Assembly: GCA_002390675.1 (NCBI GenBank)
Contig: DGPZ01000097.1
Span: 1 to 10,782, forward strand
Direction: 5' to 3'
DNA from: Deltaproteobacteria bacterium UBA4427
Lineage (GTDB): Bacteria; Myxococcota_A; UBA9160; UBA4427
Length of the DNA: 10,782 nucleotides
Shown here: positions 6,504-10,782 of the stretch, in pieces
How the letters are laid out: every line of letters begins with the position of its first letter
Numbering within the stretch: position 1 is the stretch's first letter
Program-made: the position numbers and the translations under genes
The notes under the pieces: model-generated
Databases searched by the model: none
What the model saw: the letters and a program-made list of their open reading frames with translations, nothing else
What the model was told of the DNA's origin: nothing

Positions 6504-8158
6504 GCCGTCTTTTTCTTCGCCGCACGCTTCGACTGCCGAGCCTTGCGGACGACTTCTTGCGCATTCAAATGGTCTTCGCCGGCGCGAGTAAGATACTCGT
6601 CATAGCCACCGTTAAAGTCCTGGACGCCTTCGGGCGTGATCTCAACGATGCGCGTGGCCAGCTCATTCACAAACCAACGATCATGAGAAACAAAAATTAC
6701 CGTTCCATCGTAGGCTTGAACCGCTTGGACCAGTGCCTCGATGGCTTCGAGGTCGAGATGGTTTGTCGGCTCATCAAGAATCAGCACGTTCGGCTTCAAG
6801 ACGGCCTGCTTCGCAAATAACATTCGCGCCGCCTCGCCTCCAGAAAGCGCTTCGAGTTTCTTCTTGCTTTCGTCCCCGGAGAAGAGCACCGCTGCTAGGT
6901 GCCCCTTCACGAATCCGATGCTCTGCTGCGGGCAGATATTCCCGAGCCATTCGTCGAGACTCATTCGATCCGCGCCAATCTGCTCCTTGTGATCCTGGGC
7001 CACGTAGCCTGGGTGAGCTTCGTAACCCCACTCGGAGGCCCCAGCATCGGCCGTGACGTCGCCCATCATGATCTTGAGGAGAGTCGACTTCCCGATGCCA
7101 TTCGGCCCAATCACAGCGACGCGTTCGCCTCGCTGCACGACGAGATCGATGTCTTCGAGAACGACCTTATCACCGTAGGCCTTCCCAACGCCCTTGAGCT
7201 CGATCACCTGTTTGCCACTGGGCCGGGTCTGCTTGAAGTTGAACTTGGGATACCGGCGGGAACTCTCAGGAAGCGATTCGACGTCGATCTTATCGATTGC
7301 CTTGAGTCGGCTCTGCGCTTGCCGTGCCTTAGAAGCCTTGGCACGAAAGCGCTCAACGAAGGCCTTGTGGTCTGCAATTGTGCTCTCGCGTTTTACAATC
7401 TCCGCTTCGCGTCGCTCTCGCTCTTCGCGCTTTGCCTTCACGAAGAACGCGTAGTTGCCCGTGTAACTCTTGATCGTCTGGTAGTCGACATCCACAATTG
7501 CCGTGGCCACCGTGTCGAGAAAGTGATGATCATGGGAGATCAAAATCGCAACGCCCCGGTAGCTCTCAAGAAATTGTTCGAGCCACCTAATGGACAAGAT
7601 ATCCAGATGGTTCGTGGGCTCATCAAGAAGAAGCGCGTCGGGTTCAGCTGCCAAGACCTGCGCGAGCAAGACTCGAAGTTTGAAACCACCTGAAAGCGTC
7701 GAAAGCGGTTGTTCGTGGACCTCCGTCGCTATGCCGAGACCCTCGAGAATCTCGCCAGCGCGCGATTCAAGACCGTAGCCATCACCCCGAATGATGACGT
7801 CTTCGAGCTCCGCATAACGGTCGCCGTCAAACTCGTTCTCTGCATTGGCGAGAATCTTTTCCTTCTCGACCATCGCGGACCAAAGGGGACCATTTCCCAT
7901 CATGACGACGTCGACGATTCGCTCTTCCTCGTATTGGAAGTGATCCTGTTCCAAGACGCCGAGAACAGCGCGCTTTGGAATCGATAGATCGCCGTCACTT
8001 TGACTTTCTTCGCCAGTCAGGATCTTGAGCAGCGTGGATTTCCCGCATCCGTTCGCACCGACGATGCCGTAGCGCTCGCCCTTATTGAACTGCATCGAGA
8101 CGTCCTCAAAGAGGACGCGATCTCCGAAATATTTGGCGAGATTCGAGATCGAAATCAT
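6500..8158 (-). CDS. ybiT: ABC-F family ATPase, YbiT-like ribosome-associated factor
   Basis: This 552-residue soluble protein has two ABC ATPase cassettes and no membrane segments, the ABC-F plan. Cassette 1 has Walker A GANGCGKST (34-42), signature LSGG (155-158), Walker B LLLDEP (176-181) and switch His H209. A charged coiled linker spans about 240-318. Cassette 2 has GPNGIGKST (351-359), LSGGE (438-442), LILDEP (459-464) and SHD (491-493). All catalytic residues are intact. The linker signature (FRAKASKARQAQSR followed by IDKI and SSR-P-F) matches YbiT rather than Uup or EttA, and no EttA-type arm is apparent. A lysine/arginine-rich tail (about 535-552) extends the C-terminus. ABC-F proteins bind the ribosomal E site and modulate translation; some confer antibiotic protection, for which there is no specific sign here. 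Start ATG 8158 fits the family N-terminus (MISISNLAKYFGDR), although AGGAG lies 13 bases upstream. In-frame GTG 8215 is an unlikely alternative. The gene overlaps the downstream spermidine-synthase-like gene by 4 bases. Confidence 0.93.
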   Translation of the reverse strand: MISISNLAKYFGDRVLFEDVSMQFNKGERYGIVGANGCGKSTLLKILTGEESQSDGDLSIPKRAVLGVLEQDHFQYEEERIVDVVMMGNGPLWSAMVEKEKILANAENEFDGDRYAELEDVIIRGDGYGLESRAGEILEGLGIATEVHEQPLSTLSGGFKLRVLLAQVLAAEPDALLLDEPTNHLDILSIRWLEQFLESYRGVAILISHDHHFLDTVATAIVDVDYQTIKSYTGNYAFFVKAKREERERREAEIVKRESTIADHKAFVERFRAKASKARQAQSRLKAIDKIDVESLPESSRRYPKFNFKQTRPSGKQVIELKGVGKAYGDKVVLEDIDLVVQRGERVAVIGPNGIGKSTLLKIMMGDVTADAGASEWGYEAHPGYVAQDHKEQIGADRMSLDEWLGNICPQQSIGFVKGHLAAVLFSGDESKKKLEALSGGEAARMLFAKQAVLKPNVLILDEPTNHLDLEAIEALVQAVQAYDGTVIFVSHDRWFVNELATRIVEITPEGVQDFNGGYDEYLTRAGEDHLNAQEVVRKARQSKRAAKKKTA

Positions 8159-8340
8159 CGGACCGTGGATGCTCCTATGGCATGCGGAATCAGAGGGATC
8201 AGACTTGCGCAGCACTGTGGCGCGCGGACGGGACTAAGCCCGTAGCTGATCGTCTGGAATGGGCCGGGAGATTGACACGAGCGTCGGCGGGAATCAATCG
8301 AGAACGCCTTGAATTCACTCGCTTTTTCCCATTTCGAGGT
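8159..8340. other. Intergenic region upstream of the ABC-F gene
   Basis: A 182-base gap separates the amidohydrolase stop and the ABC-F start, both minus strand. It holds weak inverted repeats: ACGGG/CCCGT (8228-8232 and 8239-8243) and GATTGA/TCAATC (8270-8275 and 8294-8299). No convincing promoter or terminator is visible. Confidence 0.4.
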
Positions 8341-9759
8341 TCAGGGAGCCTCGCGCCGCACCCATTCCCCCGCAGCGACTACGCCCTGGATCTCCCGAGT
8401 ATTCCGAATCGCCTCGAGTGGATTCGCTCGGAGCAGAACCAGATCAGCCCTTTGCCCGTCGCGGATGCGCCCCATCTGCCCGTCCAGACCAAAAAACCGC
8501 GCCGGCGCGACCGTGGCCGCAAAGATCGCGTCTTGAGGCGATAAACCGCTTTCGACCAAGAGTTCGAGCTCTCGATGCAGGCTCTCCCCGGGAATCGCGA
8601 GGCGAATCGGCGTATCCGTTCCCGCCGCGATTGGAATATCGACCGCGTGCATGTCTCCGACGAGACCCAGACTCCAATTCGCGAAACGAAGATCCCACTC
8701 CCGGCCCGGCTCACGAAGTTCCTCAACATCGTAACGCCAGCGCACCCGCACGCTCTCCGGTAAGCCCAGCAAAGCGTGCTCGAAGGCTTCGTCTTCAAAG
8801 GGTCGGCTGTGATAGAACGCGTTCAGGCGCAGCGTCGGCACTTGCATCGTTTCGCCGAGTGTTCCCAGCACATCTGCGCAGCGTGCCGGATCGTAGTCCG
8901 CGATCGATTGATAGCGCTGGGCTTCGTGGAGTTCTCGCCGCAAGGGGTAGCCGCGGAGACCGTCGAAGTCCGTTAGGCGGACCCGCCGAGCCTCGAGCAT
9001 CGCGCGCCAGTTCCGTGCACATGCCAGATCGATGTTACGAAGATGTTCCATCGAATCGACCTGCGGACCCGCGATATCCGCGGGCAAACTCAGCGGCACA
9101 TGGGATGCGATTGGCATGCCCTCGGCCCGCGCCGCTTCAACTAATGCCTCGAATACTTCCGGCGAGACCAGCTCATAGATTTTGATGAAATCCGCCCCGC
9201 GATTTTTAAGGTGCGCAACGGCCATTTTCGCTGCGACGATATCGGGGATGCTCGATCCCAATGCGGGCTGCGCTGCGGTCTTCCCGTCGTACACGACAAG
9301 GCGACCGTCGAGTAGAGGCCCTGAAAAATAGAAGCGCGGCATCGCGCGCCCGGCCGTCGTCCAACCCGATCGCAATGCGACCAATCGATCGAGATCACCT
9401 CCCGTGTCTCGCACACTGGTGATGCCATGATCCAGGAATAGATCGGGCATAGCCTCGGTCAGCTCTTCGTCGTAGAGATAGTGAACGTGAGCATCCCACA
9501 GCCCAGGGATCAGAAATTGGTTACGACCGTCAATTGTCTCCGCCGCTCGCGGTCCGCCGGCCGACATGGGCCCCACCCAAACGATCCGGTCCCCCTTAAC
9601 GACGACTCGATGGTCCCGCCGGACCTCCCCCTCGCCTTCGATCAGCGTGACGGACTCGATCGCCCAATCCGCCGAGCCATCGCTCAACATGGGAAAGCCC
9701 TGGCAACCCGCCAACAGCGGAAGCCACATGATCAAAACCAACATGCGCAACGAGCCCAT
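8341..9759 (-). CDS. Amidohydrolase-family lipoprotein
   Basis: This 472-residue metal-dependent hydrolase of the amidohydrolase superfamily (imidazolonepropionase/prolidase-like clade) is predicted to be lipid-anchored. A hydrophobic signal ends in lipobox LAGC (16-19). The HxH metal pair is H91/H93 (WDAHVHY). K193 (DFIKIY) is a candidate carboxylated bridging lysine, H220 (ASHVP) and H239 (MEHL) are further ligands, and D382 (AAGTDTP) is the catalytic Asp. A beta-sandwich N-terminus precedes the barrel and a C-terminal strand set (ADLVLLRANP) completes it. All canonical ligands are present, so activity on a cyclic amide, ester or dipeptide-like substrate is plausible, but the substrate is unknown. 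ATG 9759 is chosen because GGAGGA lies 9 bases upstream and the signal peptide begins there; TTG 9792 lacks support. It is divergent from a P450 gene across 107 bases. Confidence 0.92.
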   Translation of the reverse strand: MGSLRMLVLIMWLPLLAGCQGFPMLSDGSADWAIESVTLIEGEGEVRRDHRVVVKGDRIVWVGPMSAGGPRAAETIDGRNQFLIPGLWDAHVHYLYDEELTEAMPDLFLDHGITSVRDTGGDLDRLVALRSGWTTAGRAMPRFYFSGPLLDGRLVVYDGKTAAQPALGSSIPDIVAAKMAVAHLKNRGADFIKIYELVSPEVFEALVEAARAEGMPIASHVPLSLPADIAGPQVDSMEHLRNIDLACARNWRAMLEARRVRLTDFDGLRGYPLRRELHEAQRYQSIADYDPARCADVLGTLGETMQVPTLRLNAFYHSRPFEDEAFEHALLGLPESVRVRWRYDVEELREPGREWDLRFANWSLGLVGDMHAVDIPIAAGTDTPIRLAIPGESLHRELELLVESGLSPQDAIFAATVAPARFFGLDGQMGRIRDGQRADLVLLRANPLEAIRNTREIQGVVAAGEWVRREAP

Positions 9760-9768
9760 CGACGAAAG

Positions 9769-9774
9769 TCCTCC
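9769..9774 (-). promoter_or_regulatory. Ribosome-binding site fixing the amidohydrolase start
   Basis: On the minus strand GGAGGA lies about 9 bases before ATG 9759. It sets the lipoprotein start and excludes the longer TTG frame. Confidence 0.75.
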
Positions 9775-9779
9775 ACCAG

Positions 9780-9793
9780 GTTGGCCGGCCAAC
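9780..9793. promoter_or_regulatory. Perfect 14-bp palindrome, candidate operator of the divergent pair
   Basis: GTTGGCCGGCCAAC is a zero-loop perfect palindrome. It sits 21 bases upstream of the amidohydrolase ATG and 5 bases from the predicted -35 of the P450 promoter. Zero-loop symmetry suits a dimeric DNA-binding protein better than an RNA hairpin. No regulator gene is adjacent. Confidence 0.5.
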
Positions 9794-9798
9794 GTAGG

Positions 9799-9828
9799 TT
9801 GAGAACGGAGGCCGCAAATGTGTAAGAT
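9799..9828 (+). promoter_or_regulatory. Predicted promoter of the P450 gene
   Basis: TTGAGA (9799-9804) and TAAGAT (9823-9828) are separated by 18 bases, a fair sigma-70 match with one mismatch in the -35 and two in the -10. This gives a leader of about 30 bases before ATG 9867, containing AAGGA at 9853-9857. Confidence 0.5.
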
Positions 9829-9866
9829 GCCTTTTCAGACGAGCCCCTATTCAAGGACCCCAATCT

Positions 9867-10782
9867 ATGCCGCAAGACTTTGATCCCCGCGACCTGATCT
9901 CCCCCGAACATTACGGTCGAAAAGGATTACCCCACGACGTTTGGACGCGCTTGCGACGCGAATCGCCCGTCCAGTGGTGCGAGTCTGACGAGTTCGAGAA
10001 CTTCTGGGCCATCACGAAACATGCCGACATCATAGACATTTCGGGTAAACCGGATGTATTTCTGAATGATCCGGGAACCCTGATTCAAAGCCGCGCCCAG
10101 ATCGCTTTCGAAGCGGCCAATCCGCGCGAGTTCAATATGAAGACAATCATCGAAATGGACCCACCGCAGCACCGCGCGATTCGAAAAGTGGCGAGCGGAT
10201 TTTTCACGCCGCGCGGCATCGCACACCTCGACGATATCGTCGAAGGCAGCGCACGGCAACTAATCGATTCGTTAGGCGACGCCGGCGAATGTGATTTCAT
10301 CGACGTGGTGGCCCAACGCCACCCCCTGCGCGTGCTCGCCACAATTCTCGGAATCGACGAGCGAGACGAAGAGGACCTGCTCCTTTGGACGCAGCAGATC
10401 TTTGCCGCGGATGACCCCGACTTACAAAGAGCAGGAGCTGACCCCTTAGACGCCCAGAGACAAGTCACAGCGGATCTCTATACGCTCTTCGATCGGATCA
10501 TCCAGGATCGGCGAGCGAACCCATCCGATGACCTCGCGAGTCTGATCGCGAACGCAAAACTCGAAAACGGTGAAGCGCTCGGACCCATCGAGACTTTCGG
10601 GTACTACATGATCGTATTCTTGGCCGGGCACGACACGACCCGAAACGCGCTTTCAGCTGGGCTCGAAGCATTCGCGCGGCACCCCGATCAGCTGGAGCTT
10701 GTACGCCGCGACCCCTCACTCGTGAAGAGCGCCGTTGAAGAGATTATTCGCTGGGCCACCCCCGTCAACTATATGAAGCGCA
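9867..10782 (+). CDS. Cytochrome P450, partial (3' end off window)
   Basis: The frame is open for 305 codons to the right edge, covering about three quarters of a typical bacterial P450 (about 400 residues). Visible landmarks are a C-helix MDPPQHRAIRK with H102 and R106 (haem-propionate contacts), the I-helix oxygen-binding motif AGHDTT (253-258) and the K-helix ExxR motif E292-R295 (EEIIRW). TPVNYMKR follows at the edge, and the Cys haem loop lies beyond it. There is no membrane anchor, so it is a soluble bacterial class P450 needing a ferredoxin or reductase partner not seen here. The stretch after the K-helix resembles bacterial sterol or terpenoid/fatty-acid hydroxylases (CYP124/125/142 type), but that is a resemblance only. 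ATG 9867 has AAGGA 9 bases ahead. The gene is divergent from the amidohydrolase gene. Confidence 0.93.
   Translation, partial: MPQDFDPRDLISPEHYGRKGLPHDVWTRLRRESPVQWCESDEFENFWAITKHADIIDISGKPDVFLNDPGTLIQSRAQIAFEAANPREFNMKTIIEMDPPQHRAIRKVASGFFTPRGIAHLDDIVEGSARQLIDSLGDAGECDFIDVVAQRHPLRVLATILGIDERDEEDLLLWTQQIFAADDPDLQRAGADPLDAQRQVTADLYTLFDRIIQDRRANPSDDLASLIANAKLENGEALGPIETFGYYMIVFLAGHDTTRNALSAGLEAFARHPDQLELVRRDPSLVKSAVEEIIRWATPVNYMKR

Noticed and set aside
6899..7693. Plus-strand open frame of about 264 codons
   Set aside because: It is antisense to the intact ABC-F gene, whose Walker and signature motifs prove the other strand.
8270..8299. GATTGA/TCAATC inverted repeat and TTGACA on the plus strand
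   Set aside because: No matching -10 on either strand at 16-18 bases and no plus-strand gene follows; kept only as a note on the gap.
8418..9185. Plus-strand open frame of about 255 codons
   Set aside because: It is antisense to the amidohydrolase and made of Arg/Pro/Ser-rich low-information sequence.

Overview
The window is a moderately GC-rich (roughly 60% by eye), gene-dense stretch of bacterial chromosome. The organism looks like a diderm: it encodes a secreted multihaem c-type cytochrome with a possible lipid anchor and a lipobox-bearing amidohydrolase. The mix of an octahaem cytochrome with TPR repeats, a UbiA/MenA-type prenyltransferase, a carotenoid oxygenase and a P450 resembles environmental delta-proteobacterial-type lineages such as Myxococcota, Binatota or relatives. 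That placement is inference only; no rRNA or other marker gene is present. I see no tRNA, rRNA, CRISPR array, insertion sequence or phage gene.

Layout. (1) 1-2219, minus strand: a long secreted cytochrome with eight CXXCH sites, a HEAT-like stretch and C-terminal TPRs. Its 3' end lies beyond the left edge, and it begins with GTG. (2) 2220-2468: a gap with a candidate terminator for the upstream gene. (3) 2469-3473, minus: a UbiA-superfamily prenyltransferase with both Asp-rich motifs. (4) 3474-3712: a divergent intergenic region with a strong promoter-like sequence overlapped by palindromes. (5) 3713-4294, plus: a TetR-type repressor that may be leaderless. (6) 4388-5809, plus: a carotenoid-cleaving oxygenase with all four iron-binding histidines. 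(7) 5838-6503 and 6500-8158, minus: a two-gene unit of a YbiT-like ABC-F ATPase followed, with a 4-base GTGA overlap, by a small spermidine-synthase-like protein. (8) 8341-9759, minus: a lipoprotein amidohydrolase. (9) 9760-9866: a short divergent region with a perfect 14-bp palindrome and a promoter. (10) 9867-10782, plus: a cytochrome P450 cut off by the right edge before its haem-ligand cysteine.

How the parts may work together. TetR plus carotenoid oxygenase is a plausible self-contained regulated unit, with the repressor probably sensing an apocarotenoid or similar hydrophobic molecule. The ABC-F and spermidine-synthase-like genes are translationally coupled. The amidohydrolase and P450 are divergent and share a control region. 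The prenyltransferase (quinone or related lipid) and the octahaem cytochrome (electron transfer) could both serve respiration, but the sequence shows only adjacency. Several products could act on isoprenoids or sterol-like molecules (prenyltransferase, carotenoid oxygenase, P450); this is a weak theme, not a demonstrated pathway. The most notable items are the octahaem-TPR cytochrome, the coupled ABC-F/SpeE-like pair, and the palindromic control sites at 3677-3708, 4354-4372 and 9780-9793.
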